Assembly (NCBI GenBank): GCA_035772405.1 | Contig: JAYKKM010000170.1 | Span: 186,001-250,000, forward strand | DNA: 64,000 nt | Source of the DNA: Chrysogorgia sp. JL179-B06 | Taxonomy: Eukaryota > Cnidaria > Anthozoa > Scleralcyonacea > Chrysogorgiidae | Direction of reading: 5' to 3' | Notes under the pieces: model-generated | The model's input: only the letters and a program-made list of their open reading frames with translations | What the model was told of the DNA's origin: nothing | Databases searched by the model: none | Translations under genes and position numbers: made by a program | Shown: positions 1-12,048 of the stretch, one piece after another | Position numbering within the stretch: the first letter of the stretch is position 1 | How the letters are laid out: each line of letters opens with the position of its first letter

Positions 1-1
1 A

Positions 2-494
2 GAGCAACAGCGACAAAAGTTGGTAAATGAAACCGCGGAGGAGCGTACAAAAAGAGGTCCGAAGAAAGTAAGGGAAAGAGAAGAGAATATCTTAAGAAGA
101 AGAGGCAGCGAGAATGTAGAGAGCGAGAAAGTAGACTGCATGGCTTAAGACGAAGGTCCCAGGAACGGCTAGATTCAGAAACATCACAAGAACGTACTCC
201 TAACCCTTACCCTAACCCTAACCCTAACCCCTAACCCTAACCCTAACCCTAACCCTAACCCTAACCCTAACCCTAACCCTAACCCTAACCCTAACCCTAA
301 CCCTAACCGGTACTGAAAGGCTGGCGGTTCTAAGACAAAATGCCGCCGAGCGAATTGAGTCAGAAACGCCAGAACAACGGGCTGAAAGAGAAAACACTAG
401 CAATCAACGCGAAATACGGCATGCTAAGAAAAAACAAACACAGCGATATGTAGACACAGGTGATGCTTACAATATTAAATGTGACTACAGATAA
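2..494 (+). pseudogene. Remnant of an Arg/Glu-rich repeat coding region
   Basis: Two blocks read as charged repeats with a recurrent SETxxxR pattern: RLDSETSQERT before the telomeric array and ERIESETPEQRAER after it. The first block needs a one-base frame change near base 110-120, and the second ends at a TAA at 492-494. Such repeats are common in N-terminal regions of repetitive invertebrate ORFs, for example Helitron-associated proteins; that link is from memory and weak. The coding unit is split by about 105 bp of telomeric repeat, and no start codon is visible. I call it a broken mobile-element or repetitive gene fragment. Confidence 0.4.
203..308. repeat. Interstitial telomeric repeat (CCCTAA)n
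   Basis: About 17 units of CCCTAA, complement of TTAGGG, with two slightly irregular units at the left edge. This is the usual metazoan telomere unit. It sits inside a coding-like remnant rather than at a sequence end, so it is an interstitial array and not the chromosome terminus. Confidence 0.95.
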
Positions 495-2308
495 GCTGCT
501 AGGTAAGTGAGTTAAATAATAGCCTATGGCTATAGGTCTGGATATTTTAATTGGTAGTATATACACGAGTTTTCTCTGCCATTGTTATGCTTATGCTTTC
601 TCTGTCGTAATATGCTTTTGCTTGCAAAACTCTGTTTTTAATAACAGTCCTGAACAACAGCGGTCGGTGGTCCCTGAATGTAAGATTATTACTAGGCGAT
701 AGCCGAGTGTTTTGCTCGCTTCTCGAGTGCCATTATAACTTGATAATCACACAAGACAAGGTTTTTTATTTCTTTTATAAATTAACAATAAAGCCATGAA
801 AATGCAGATTTAACTGTTATTATATGCGTTGTTATGTGCCTTGCTAGGAAGACTTTGTATCGATTTTAGCGATGAAAATGTACTCAACGTTGCAGTTAAA
901 ACATTCTGTTGTGTTTAAATTTACGGAGGAACACGTTAGCTTATGCTTTTAATATTGAGTTATAATGACACAGTTTTTAGCTCAATCAGAATTTTATAAT
1001 ACTAGATGTGTCAGCTCAGCCACGGAGCCACCAAGCAGGTGAAATGCACCTTGATCATCCTGATTATATGTTTATGTGGTGATATAATTTACTCTAATAC
1101 ATGCATAAATGTTGTGCTTTTAATTGTTGTATGGGCATTTGTACATTTGAGTAGTGTTTCATTCTAAACATGCATTGTACAGGTTTATAGACCTACACAT
1201 GTTAGGCCTGGCCTGGCCTCCACTTAGTGTTTCTGTGTAAACACTTTTGTCCTTGGAATAGAACTGCACATGCAATGCCGGTCTCATATATATTTAAGAT
1301 TGATTGTTGAAGTGCTTCCTGAAGGACATTATAGTAGATTTTATTACATTTCTTACAAACAATCAAATGTAAAATTAATATAATATGTGCGATCACTCGA
1401 ACTAAAATGTTTCAAAATGTATAACAGGCAAATGGTTGGCACTTTGTTACTCAAATTTTTGCTTTAATAGTCAATTAAGGAAAATGTAAGTACTGAGTAA
1501 CAAATATGAACTAGAATTTATAATGTCAAAAATGATGCCCTGTGTTATATAGCAAAACCTGCTACACACGTTATGTAAGCAGCCTCAAAATGATTTGTCA
1601 GTAATAAGATACAGAATGTTGCCGTAACTTTTTATCTTATTATTTACTTTTATTCTCTAATTTTTTGTTATTTTTGTTAGGAAAGGTGCTAATGTAAAGT
1701 AATGCTGTGCTTATATATGTGTGGGCTTAATTATATACCTTATATTAAATCAGAAGGTATTTTCGGTCTTATAAGCCGGATTGTACAGTATTTTATGATT
1801 GGGTAGGTTGATGCAGTCTCGCTGTATTAGGGAAATGTTAGGGATTGAACGTGTGTCAGCTCACTATTGCGACAATGAATTAAGCAGGCAAAGGGCATGT
1901 CAACCATTATGGGTTAAACAAGTACTGATATAATTTAGATAATACATAATGTTGCATGCTCTGCTGTTGCATAGGCTATTGGGTTAATTACCATTGGAAT
2001 AAATATGGCATGTGTTAATTAATATTATGATAGCAATAGAGGTCTTCCAGTGGAGTAAAATATTTATCAATAATAATCAGTGTATATGCATGCACCATTG
2101 GTCATCCACAACCTATAGGGATGTAGTGAATTATTGCAGATATTTTGACATTTTTGGATATTGTGAGAGTCATTATGAACCATAGCTGACATAACAATGA
2201 CTATAAGTTAATTATTTATATCATAAACAATTGACGCAGCTATATGTGACAAGTTAATTCTTTCTTAGTGACCCATGGTAGTATTAACACCAGAAGACTT
2301 AAAGTGTT
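495..2308. other. AT-rich non-coding stretch
   Basis: No reading frame with protein-like composition, RNA gene or clear inverted repeat was found. Short ORFs here look random. A short (TA)n tract at 2311-2330 marks the right edge, followed by a small palindrome (ATATTGTTAACAATATT) at 2338-2354. Confidence 0.6.
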
Positions 2309-2845
2309 TATATATATATATATATATATAACACGAAATATTGTTAACAATATTCTATTTGGCGCAAAATTCGCTAAAAATCAAGAATCTTAGAAAAATT
2401 ATCCAAATTAGACGTCCGTCTCACTAAAAATTCGCATCCAGTTCAATAATAGTCAAAGGTATTTTGTTCTTACGAAATTATCAGAAATAACTGTTTTTTT
2501 ATCATAACAGCTTCAGAGATCAGCTAATTACGTATTTTCAATCCATTTCTACTTCAAAATAGCAAATTAAAACAGAACGGCAAGGTTTTGGCTTGCATTT
2601 TTTCAAGCCAAAATTTATATATCTGTACCAAAAGAGAGCTAATTCTCCCGAAAAGCAACGTCGTGACAGGCTTTATATGGAAATAGAATGTAAAAATTGT
2701 CCACAAAATGTGAACACTGAGCATTGCCATTGGCTTGTATTTTTCACGCCAAAATTATAGATGCTTGCATCAAATGGTCTTAATTCTCCCGAAAAGCAAT
2801 GTCGTGCCAAGTATTATATGAAAATAAAGTGAGATAATTCTCTAG

Positions 2846-5800
2846 AAAAGCTGTGCATTGGCTTGAAAATTTCCAAGCCATTTATTACAATGCACAACAG
2901 TAAATCGAAATAGAACAGCAACTGCCTTTGGCTTGTATATTTTTAATACAAAATTATAAATGCTCGCATCAAATAATCTTAATTTCAGTAAAAAGCAATG
3001 TCATGGCAAGCATTATCTGAAAATATAATGTAAAAATGTCCAGAAAAGCTGTGCGTTGGCTTGAAATGTTTCAAGCCATTTATTATGATGCAAAAAACGA
3101 AATTGAAATAGAACAGCAACTGTCTTTGGCTTGTATATTTTCAAGCCAAAATTATAAATGCTCGCATCAAATAATCTTAATTTCAGTAAAAAGAAATGTC
3201 GTGGCAAGCATTATCTGAAAATATAATGTAAAAATGTCCAGAAAAGCTGTGCGTTGACTTGAAATGTTTCAAGCCATTTATTATGATGCAAAAAACGAAA
3301 TTGAAATAGAACAGCAACTGCCTTTGGCTTGTATATTTTCAAGCCAAAATTATAAATGCTCGCATCAAATAATCTTAATTTCAGTAAAAAGCAATGTCGT
3401 GGCAAGCATTATCTGAAAATATAATGTAAAAATGTCCAGAAAAGCTGTGCGTTGGCTTGAAATGTTTCAAGCCATTTATTATGATGCAAAAAACGAAATT
3501 GAAATAGAACAGCAACTGCCTTTGGCTTGTATATTTTCAAGCCAAAATTATAAATGCTCGCATCAAATAATCTTAATTTCAGTAAAAAGCAATGTTGTGG
3601 CAAGCATTATCTGAAAATATAATGTAAAAATGTCCAGAAAAGCAGTGCGTTGGCTTGAAATGTTTCAAGCCATTTATTATGATGCAAAAAACGAAATTGA
3701 AATAGAACAGCAACGCCTTTGGCTTGTATATTTTCAAGCCAAAATTATAAATGCTCGCATCAAATAATCTTAATTTCAGCAAAAAGCAATCTCGTGGCAA
3801 GCATTATCTGAAAATATAATGTAAAAATATCCAGAAAAGCTGTGCGTTGGCTTGAAATGTTTCAAGCCATTTATTATGATGCAAAACACGAAATTGAAAT
3901 AGAACAGCAACTGCCTCTGGCTTGTATATTTTCAAGCCAAAATTATAAATGCTCGCATCAAATAATCTTAATTTCAGTAAAAAGCAATGTCGTGGCAAGC
4001 ATTATCTGAAAATATAATGTAAAAATGTCCAAAAAAGCTGTGCGTTGGCTTGAAATGTTTCAAGCCATTTATTATGATGCAAAACACGAAATTGAAATAG
4101 AACAGCAACTGCCTTTGGCTTGTATATTTTCAAGCCAAAATTATAAATGCTCGCATCAAATAATCTTAATTTCAGTAAAAAGCAATGTCGTGGCAAGCAT
4201 TATCTGAAAATATAATGTAAAAATGTACAGAAAAGCTGTGCGTTGGCTTGAAATGTTTCAAGCCATTTATTATGATGCAAAACACGAAATTGAAATAGAA
4301 CAGCAACTGCCTCTGGCTTGTATATTTTCAAGCCAAAATTATAAATGCTCGCATCAAATAATCTTAATTTCAGTAAAAAGCAATGTCGTGGCAAGCATTA
4401 TCTGAAAATATAATGTAAAAATGTCCAGAAAAGCTGTGCGTTGGCTTGAAATGTTTCAAGCCATTTATTATGATGCAAAACACTAAATTGAAATAGAACA
4501 GCAACTGCCTTTGGCTTGTATATTTTAAGCCAAAATTATAAATGCTCGCATCAAATAATCTTAATTTCAGTAAAAAGAAATGTCGTGGCAAGCATTATCT
4601 GAAAATATAATGTAAAAATGTCCAGAAAAGCTGTGCGTTGGCTTGAAATGTTTCAAGCCATTTATTATGATGCAAAACACTAAATCGAAATAGAACAGCA
4701 ACTGCCTTTGGCTTGTATATTTTCAAGCCAAAATTATAAATGCTCGCATCAAATAATCTTAATTTCAGTAAAAAGCAATGTCGTGGCAAGCATTATCTGA
4801 AAATATAATGTAAAAATGTACAGAAAAAGCTGTGCGTTGGCTTGAAATGTTTCAAGCCATTTATTATGATGCAAAACACGAAATTGAAATAGAACAGCAA
4901 CTGCCTTTGGCTTGTATATTTTCAAGCCAAAATTATAAATGCTCGCATCAAATAATCTTAATTTCAGTAAAAAGCAATGTCGTGGCAAGCATTATCTGAA
5001 AATATAATGTAAAAATGTACAGAAAAGCTGTGCGTTGGCTTGAAATGTTTCAAGCCATTTATTATGATGCAAAAACACGAAATTGAAATAGAACAGCAAC
5101 TGCCTCTGGCTTGTATATTTTCAAGCCAAAATTATAAATGCTCGCATCAAATAATCTTAATTTCAGTAAAAAGCAATGTCGTGGCAAGCATTATCTGAAA
5201 ATATAATGTAAAAATGTCCAGAAAAGCTGTGCGTTGGCTTGAAATGTTTCAAGCCATTTATTATGATGCAAAACACTAAATTGAAATAGAACAGCAACTG
5301 CCTTTGGCTTGTATATTTTAAGCCAAAATTATAAATGCTCGCATCAAATAATCTTAATTTCAGTAAAAAGAAATGTCGTGGCAAGCATTATCTGAAAATA
5401 TAATGTAAAAATGTCCAGAAAAGCTGTGCGTTGGCTTGAAATGTTTCAAGCCATTTATTATGATGCAAAACACTAAATCGAAATAGAACAGCAACTGCCT
5501 TTGGCTTGTATATTTTCAAGCCAAAATTATAAATGCTCGCATCAAATAATCTTAATTTCAGTAAAAAGCAATGTCGTGGCAAGCATTATCTGAAAATATA
5601 ATGTAAAAATGTACAGAAAAGCTGTGCGTTGGCTTGAAATGTTTCAAGCCATTTATTATGATGCAAAACACGAAATTGAAATAGAACAGCAACTGCCTTT
5701 GGCTTGTATATTTTCAAGCCAAAATTATAAATGCTCGCATCAAATAATCTTAATTTCAGTAAAACGCAATCTTGCGGCAAGCATTATCTGAAAATATAAT

Positions 5801-6800
5801 GTAAAAATGTCCAGAAAAGCTGTGCGTTGGCTTGAAATGTTTCAAGCCATTTATTATGATGCAAAACACGAAATTGAAATAGAACAGCAACTGCCTTTGG
5901 CTTGTATATTTTCAAGCCAAAATTATAAATGCTCGCATCAAATAATCTTAATTTCAGTAAAAAGCAATGTCGTGGCAAGCATTATCTGAAAATATAATGT
6001 AAAAATGTCCAGAAACACTAAATCGAAATAGAACAGCAACTGGCTTTGGCTTGTATATTTTCAAGCCAAAATTATAAATGCTCGCATAAAATAATCTTAA
6101 TTTCAGTAAAAAGCAATGTTGCGGCAAGCATTATCTGAAAATATAATGTAAAAATGTCCAGAAAAGCTGTGCGTTGGCTTGAAATGTTTCAAGCCATTTA
6201 TTATGCTGCAACATTAAATTGAAATAGAACAACAACTGCCTTTGGCTTGTATATTTTCAAGCCAAAATTATAAATGCTCACATCAAATAATCTTAATTTC
6301 ACTAAAAAACAATGTTGTGGCAAGCATTATCTGAAAATATAATGTAAAAATGTCCAAAAAAGCTGTGCATTGGCTTGAAATTTTTCAAGCCATTTATTAT
6401 GCTGCAAAACACTAAAATAATTGAAATAGAACAGCAACTGCCTTTGACTTGTATATTTTCAAGCCAAAATTATAAATACTCGCATCAAATAATCTTAATT
6501 TCACCAAAAAGCAATGTCGTGGCAAGCATTATCTGAAAATATAATGTAAAAATGTCTAGAAAAGCTGTGCATTGGCTTGAAATTTTTCAAGCCATTTATT
6601 ATGCTGCAACATTAAATTTAAATAGAACAGCAACTGCCTTTGGCTTGTATATTTTCAAGCCAAAATTATAAATGCTTGCATCAAATGATCTTATTTTTAC
6701 AAAAAAGCAATGTTGTGGCAACACTGGCAAGCATTACCTGAAAATATAATGTTAAAATTGTCCAGAAAAGCTGTGTATTGGATTGAAAATTTTCAATCCT
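2846..6800. repeat. 198-bp tandem satellite array (about 20 units)
   Basis: Units recur every ~198 bp from about 2,985 to 6,130, with more diverged units on both edges. Each unit contains two 20-bp dyads about 100 bp apart: GGCTTGAAATGTTTCAAGCC and GGCTTGTATATTTTCAAGCC. A higher-order period of ~793 bp (4 units) is visible: the units at 4,200-4,990 recur in the same order with the same private variants (a deletion giving TATATTTTAAGCC, CACTAAATTG, CACTAAATCG, GTACAG) at 4,990-5,783. Short ORFs on both strands repeat with the units and are by-products of the repeat. Confidence 0.95.
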
Positions 6801-7094
6801 AATATAGTAATATAGTAATATAGTATAGTATAATATAATATAATATAATATAATAACACTAATAGTTATAGTTTGCACAAACATGCCCAAAATGGCACCC
6901 ACATTTTTTGCCATTATGCATTAGTTTCTGTCTTAACTCAAACTTATTATCATCAAACAGACACTGCATCTAAAATGTCAAAACGATTCAGCAGGTGAAT
7001 TTGGTGAGCTGATATTAGTACAGTTTCCAGATAGAGAAAAGGTATCGGCTCTGATTTATGAATAATGGCACAATGGTAATGGCTGCATTAACGT

Positions 7095-7385
7095 CTGGTA
7101 AAGTCTCAGAGGTGGAGGCTATTTAAGATACGGTAGAGCACCTAGTCACCAGGACTTTGGTGATTGTTTATATAACATGTATGCTTCGTTCTTTAAAAAC
7201 CCCGCTTTAAATTTCTGTTTTGATTCAGTAATAACCCTGTTTTTAACAACCCTGCTTTTCTGAATCGAAACAGAAATTTAAAGCAGGGTTTTTAAAGAAT
7301 GAAGCATTTATGTTATGAGTTCAATCACCAAAGTCCTGGTGACTAGGTGCCGTACCGTATCTGAAATAGCGTCCACCAGTCTCAG
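7095..7385. mobile_element. Foldback (MITE-like) element, ~290 bp
   Basis: The left arm (about 7,100-7,215: CACCTAGTCACCAGGACTTTGGTGA then CCCGCTTTAAATTTCTG) is repeated inverted at 7,255-7,375. The arms are imperfect, around 110 bp each, with a short loop near 7,230-7,255. There is no ORF. It looks like a non-autonomous inverted-repeat element. Confidence 0.7.
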
Positions 7386-7419
7386 ATGACTGAAAACTAA
7401 TAAATGTGCAATAAATATA

Positions 7420-7562
7420 TATGGAAAAAGTGACTGCCCCAACCGGGAATCGAACCCTGGTCTCCGAATAGAGGAGACCAGGGTTCGATTCGGAGACCAG
7501 GGTTCGATTCGGAGACCAGGGTTCGATTCCCGGTTGGGGCAGTCACTTTTTCCATATATGTA
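7420..7562. repeat. Palindrome built from a tRNA 3' half
   Basis: A sequence with a tRNA T-arm and acceptor 3' strand (GGTTCGATTCCCGGTTGGGG) occurs inverted at 7,430-7,462 and direct at 7,467-7,545. On the direct side the 19-base module GGAGACCAGGGTTCGATTC is present three times in tandem. Both arms end in a shared CAGTCACTTTTTCCATATAT. No 5' tRNA half is present, so this is a tRNA-derived repeat fragment and not a functional tRNA gene. Confidence 0.7.
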
Positions 7563-7649
7563 TTTGACAATATATAGTGGCCTAAAATCTCATCTTGGTA
7601 GGAATGGATTAAAAAATTGAAACATACATACAAGTTATCTCACTGTTTT

Positions 7650-7994
7650 TCAGTTGTTTTTAGCGTAAAATTCTCTAACCTGCCTCTTTGTATCTGGCTG
7701 CAGCTTGCCATTTCCATCCAATTCAAATGCTGCCAGGAAAATACAGTCTTTTGGCAAAGTATCAACCCAAGGATCTTTGTTTTGGCACAACCATGGCACC
7801 CACTTCTTGTTCCAAGATCCCTTGAAATAATGCATCGTAAATGTTGCTTCGCCTTTTTCTAGCACCTTGCCGATTACAGGAACCTTGTTGTAATTTTCCA
7901 AACGGACAGCCACTAGTGCCCCCACTGTGACATGCTCCCAAATATTACCCACTTCTGCTACATTTGATGCCTTTCTGTAAGGACCAGTATACAC
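7650..7994 (-). CDS. DUF7869-like gene, last exon (C-terminal region)
   Basis: The open frame runs from an acceptor (ctacag at 7,995-8,000 read on the minus strand) to a stop at 7,650. It starts VYTGPYRKASNVAEVG and ends REFYAKNN. It joins in phase with the upstream exon ending at 10,257 (phase 0). The region is rich in Trp, Lys and Val and forms the C-terminal tail of the multi-exon minus-strand gene described at 12,945-13,335. Its function is not recognised separately. A 2.2 kb intron full of repeats separates it from the rest, so a join to this exon is inferred from phase only. Confidence 0.6.
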   Translation of the reverse strand: MYTGPYRKASNVAEVGNIWEHVTVGALVAVRLENYNKVPVIGKVLEKGEATFTMHYFKGSWNKKWVPWLCQNKDPWVDTLPKDCIFLAAFELDGNGKLQPDTKRQVREFYAKNN

Positions 7995-8219
7995 CTGTAG
8001 AACAAGTGGAAACAATTATCATTAGGGAATATATTCACTGCCAATAGTTTAATGCATTTTGCTTTATACATCAAGCATAATCCATTGAACTCTTTGACGT
8101 TGTGTTTATATTGACTGAGATCTGATTATCCAGTAGTTACACCAGTTTTCTAGTTATAAAAGTCTTAAAGTCTGAAGCCTAATTTAAAATGACCCAGAGC
8201 CTGGTTTGCTATAAGTATA

Positions 8220-8520
8220 ACCTGGGCGATGATCGAGGATGAGCATGAAAGCTTCTTTGTCAGCAGTCACATTAACTGGATAGCATCAAGGGAATCCAGG
8301 TATAAATCGTCAGCATTTTGTCACTTAATCATAAAATAACCGCTAACCCCAAAACAACTTAGATCCTAACCCTAACCCGCCACCTAATGTGTTTTCTAAC
8401 CCTAACCCCCCGCCTTAAGTGTCTTCCTAATCCTCCCACCTCGATTCCCTTTGATGTTTTCCAGTTAATGTGACTGCTGACCAACAAGATTTCATGCTCA
8501 TCCTCGATCATCGCCCTGGG
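8220..8520. mobile_element. Foldback element with GATGATCGAGGATGAGCATGA ends
   Basis: The end sequence CGATGATCGAGGATGAGCATG near 8,226 recurs inverted near 8,491-8,517, with further imperfect pairing inward (GCAGTCACATTAACTGGA and its complement). The middle holds degenerate CCCTAA-like units (8,368-8,410). It lies in an intron of the DUF7869-like gene. No coding content. Confidence 0.65.
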
Positions 8521-8718
8521 AACGAGAACTCCAATCTTGCGCCCAGTCTTTCTCGCTCTCTGACCGCGGAGGCGCATCGCTAGTAATACTTCAAGTAACC
8601 CAATCGTATTCGGGACAGTCAGACATAGAAGTGGCACTAAACAAACTGGCTACTAGTTCGTGATGACTAGACACTGGCAAGACACTTTTTATCAAGCAAA
8701 CAGGTATGTTTTACTGTA

Positions 8719-10102
8719 TTAACTCTTTCATTACGGGCGCAGTTAAAATGGGTCGTTGATGACCCGCAAAGTCGTCAATCGAAAAACACGGCACACGGTA
8801 ACGCAAGATTAAAAATTGAAATTCGACAAGCGCCAGGAACATGAAATCCACGCACACGCGAAGTTTGATTTGATTTCGTAAACAACTCTGCGATTGGTGG
8901 CCTTTTGAGTTTTCAAGATGCTATGCGGGCGTGCAAGATGGCCTTTTCTGGAAAAATGTAAATTTTTCAACCTGATTTATGATAATTAATGCTAATTTAT
9001 ATTAACATAATGTGTTTTGTTCGGGAAATTTAAAAGAACAAGTAAAAGCCGGTTTATTGGGCTTCCAGAAAATGTATAGCTTTCGCAACAGTTATGGTTA
9101 TTTCAAGAGATATCAATAGAACAACGTGGTCGTTCAATTTTTGATGTTTTTCAGCCGTAGGGAAAGAGTTAATAAGCAATAATAGGTAAATTGAAAATAA
9201 TCGAAGAAAAAGCGTGAAAGGAAAAGCAGTTTATTATCTGTTGAATTGAAAATAATCAAAGTAAATACAGTTTAACAAAGCAAAAAAAGGTCAGTGACAA
9301 AAAATGAACCCCCTTCTCTGCTCCCCCCTACCCCCCTCAATGAGAGGAATTATGTAAGGGTTACCCAAAGCAGAGTCTCTGCAGAGATCCCACCCGCACC
9401 GGTCAACCCGCACGGGAGCTCATACTTTTAAATATATACGCAAGCTTTCTATACACTACAAAGACAATACGTTCTATGCATGTGGGTCAAAAAGGTCAAA
9501 ATTCACCGTGTTTAGAAATGTAGGAAATAATTCACCAAATTGGCTTAAAATTTGATATGTGTGTTGTTCAGTCGACTTACAACGATGATGAAAAATTCAG
9601 GCGAAAATATAAAATTGATCGATGCGAAAAAATATCGGCCATTCTATATTAACTCTTTCATTACGGGCGCAGTTAAAATGGGTCGTTGATTACCCGCAAA
9701 GTCGTCAATCGAAAAACACGGCACACGGTAACGCAAGATTAAAAATTGAAATTCGACAAGCGCCAGGAACATGAAATCCACGCACACGCGAAGTTTGATT
9801 TGATTTCGTAAACAACTCTGCGATTGGTGGCCTTTTGAGTTTTCAAGATGCTATGCGGGCGTGCAAGATGGCCTTTTCTGGAAAAATGTACATTTTTCAA
9901 CCTGATTTATGATAATTAATGCTAATTTATATTAACATAATGTGTTTTGTTCGGGAAATTTAAAAGAACAAGTAAAAGCCGGTTTATTGGGCTTCCAGAA
10001 AATGTATAGCTTTCGCAACAGTTATGGTTATTTCAAGAGATATCAATAGAACAACGTGGTCGTTCAATTTTTGATGTTTTTCAGCCATAGGGAAAGAGTT
10101 AA
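8719..10102. mobile_element. TTAA-flanked composite element, copy 1 (1,384 bp)
   Basis: Two ~450-bp copies in direct orientation (8,719-9,172 and 9,649-10,102) flank a ~476-bp internal segment. Each 450-bp copy begins TTAACTCTTTC and ends GAAAGAGTTAA, so each looks like a TTAA-flanked MITE with short inverted ends (CTCTTTC..TACGG / CCGTAGGGAAAGAG). TTAA target duplication is typical of piggyBac-type elements (known family property; assignment here is inference). The same three-part arrangement occurs at 31,762-33,146. No transposase is encoded. Confidence 0.85.
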
Positions 10103-10256
10103 AGTACATTACAGTATCTTAGCAGAATATTATTTACATTGTGATTGTAAATCATTGTCTCAGACTCTCAAGGCAAATAATTTCATTCCATGATTATTGA
10201 TTTCATTCCAATGGCAATGAAATTATCTTTTTAATTTAATATAAATACTACCTTAC

Positions 10257-10607
10257 CTCTGGGATGTCGTCAAGCGGGGCAGTAACAATTTGTGTCACAT
10301 CTTCAGGCACACCAGGTGGAATTTGAACAACATGCGTTCCATTTTGTGGATCAACATGCTGTGATGCATTTGAGTTGACTTTCTTTGCCTTTAAGTCATC
10401 CAGCAACCACGTATTTTGTTTTGGTGGACCAGTTCCATAAACTTCACCAGCATTCTCAAAAAAATTGTTCCACCATTCTAAATGTTCTGCTGTCACAATT
10501 CTGGAATTATTCAAACATTTTGGTATATCCTTTTTCAATCTATCTAAATCGACCTTATCTGGTGACGAGGCAACAAAGTTTGGTGTATCTGTTGGTATTG
10601 GAACATC
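10257..10607 (-). CDS. DUF7869-like gene, penultimate exon
   Basis: The 117-codon open frame begins DVPIPTDTPNFVASSPDKV and ends APLDDIPE, bounded by an acceptor (ttttaag, 10,608-10,614 on the minus strand) and a donor (gtaagg at 10,251-10,256). Phase 0 at both ends matches the exons at 11,350-11,579 and 7,650-7,994. It contains a W-W pair (HLEWWNNFF) and acidic/proline stretches but no motif I can name. It is likely the variable region downstream of the transposase-like core. Confidence 0.65.
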
Positions 10608-10675
10608 CTTAAAAGGAATAATTACATTGAAATTGGTTACAATACAACAAATGTACATTGTTTTAACCTAGGAGT

Positions 10676-11064
10676 ATCATTAGATGTCTGAAGTTGATCG
10701 TCCAGGTTGTTGTAGTCTTGAGAATGACTACTGGTGTTTCGATCGCCCTCAGAGTCAATATATACACATTAAGACCAAACCGCATGGACCAATGAATAAC
10801 AGACCTACTAACAAACAATATACCCACGCTTAATGCAACAAACAAATAATGACAAACAATATTGGCCCACACTTAATGCATGATGCAACACCCACTCACA
10901 CTAATTATGACCCAAACAAATGATGACATAATGAACCAGACATATATAATTAGCAAACCCTGACAAACACACTTTACTTGACTCTGAAGATGACCACCGC
11001 CGAGGCCATTGAAACGTTAGTCACGAACAATACAGCAACCTGGACAATCAACTTCACACATACA
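10676..11064. repeat. Inverted pair of Penelope-type element ends
   Basis: The segment at 10,976-11,064 (GACTCTGAAGATGACC...GAAACGTTAGTC) is repeated inverted at 10,676-10,765. The CTGAAGATGA...GAAACGT layout resembles the conserved end motif of Penelope-like elements seen again at 19,098 and 27,578. The material between is tandem-like (TAATGCA and ACAAACAA motifs). No coding content; family assignment is inference. Confidence 0.5.
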
Positions 11065-11349
11065 ACGAATGTCATGATAATATCCAATACCGAAACAGCC
11101 ATTATAGTTACAGTTCATGATGCCAACAGTTTGACAATTCATTCAATACTTTCATCACAGATATATAGTACTGTACATGTAATTGATATAAGGACAGGAT
11201 CTCTATAACTGAAAATTACCAATTACCGATCATTGCCATTATCGACTTTATAACAAAATAGTTAACAGATCACTGCTATAACATTTGTATAATGCCATGC
11301 CTCAAAATAATGTTCGTGATAGTACAGTATTATTATTTAGAATACTTAC

Positions 11350-11579
11350 TTGCTTCAGAATAGGTATGTCAGGTTTCCACTCTGAGTCTCTACTCCAATT
11401 CTTGTATCTTAAAATGACAATGTCCTTTGAATTCTTTTCAATAACAAACACATGTGGGTTGGATATGTTATGTAACTGGGCATGAACAGGACACAGCCAT
11501 TCCTTCACATTATATATTTGTTGAAGAAACACTGCAACTGGAGAAGGACTATACGAATCTTCAAATAATGACATCATCT
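11350..11579 (-). CDS. DUF7869-like gene, exon after the GHTHEDCDQ exon
   Basis: Open frame MMSLFEDSYSPSPVAVFLQQ to KPDIPILKQ, between acceptor ctag (11,580-11,583 on the minus strand) and donor gtaagt (11,344-11,349). The 2-base start phase completes a codon with the single base left by exon 11,743-11,848. The segment RYKNWSRDSEWKPDIPILK continues the family pattern in which the core is followed by a region ending near a conserved Pro-rich strand (recollection of the family, not checked). Confidence 0.7.
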
Positions 11580-11742
11580 CTAGATGAAATAAAAAAAAAC
11601 TCATTTATGTCAAGAAGTTTATCACTCTGCTATTCCATCTAATTCAAAATTGATATTACCTGAACTACTATACATTTCCCATACCATCCACAATAAAAAA
11701 CAATAAGGAATTTGTTAAGATACAACTGATATTGTACTGTAC

Positions 11743-11848
11743 CTTTAACTGTTACAACATTGTTGGTGGATAGCTTAACACCATATCGACTGAACAACTG
11801 ATCACAGTCTTCATGTGTATGCCCTTTCATAAGAAAGTTGATTTTAAC
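11743..11848 (-). CDS. DUF7869-like gene, short GHTHEDCDQ exon
   Basis: A 106-nt exon encoding VKINFLMKGHTHEDCDQLFS and the start of a further strand, flanked by acceptor cttgaag and donor gtacag. The phase fits exons on both sides. The GHTHEDxDQxFS signature is the strongest family marker in the gene: in DUF7869-type proteins it follows the LYLQxDNCxRENKN segment and probably holds the last acidic/His residues of an RNase H-like nuclease fold (inference). Confidence 0.75.
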
Positions 11849-12048
11849 CTTCAAGTAAAGAACATAAGATTATATTAATAATTGCAGTATTTCAAAAAGA
11901 AACTTGACAAATACTCAGTACCGATAAGTGTTTGTCAAGCACTGTATCTGTTTTAAGACATTAAAAGACCATATTAAAATTAGTATTTCCATTTACAGGG
12001 AAAAGTGTCATGGGGTATTTTATAATTGTCAATTATTTGTAAGTCTTT

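Noticed and set aside
203..308. True chromosome end
   Set aside because: Sequence with coding character continues on both sides of the CCCTAA array.
3013..5989. Families of 60-79 aa ORFs on both strands repeating every 198 bp
   Set aside because: They track the satellite unit in sense and antisense, with no start context or independent conservation; repeat by-products.
2846..6800. CRISPR-like array of dyads
   Set aside because: The whole 198-bp unit is conserved, with no variable spacers, in a eukaryotic genome; it is a satellite.
8359..8637. 92-aa minus-strand ORF
   Set aside because: It spans a foldback element arm and degenerate telomere-like repeats; no conserved domain.
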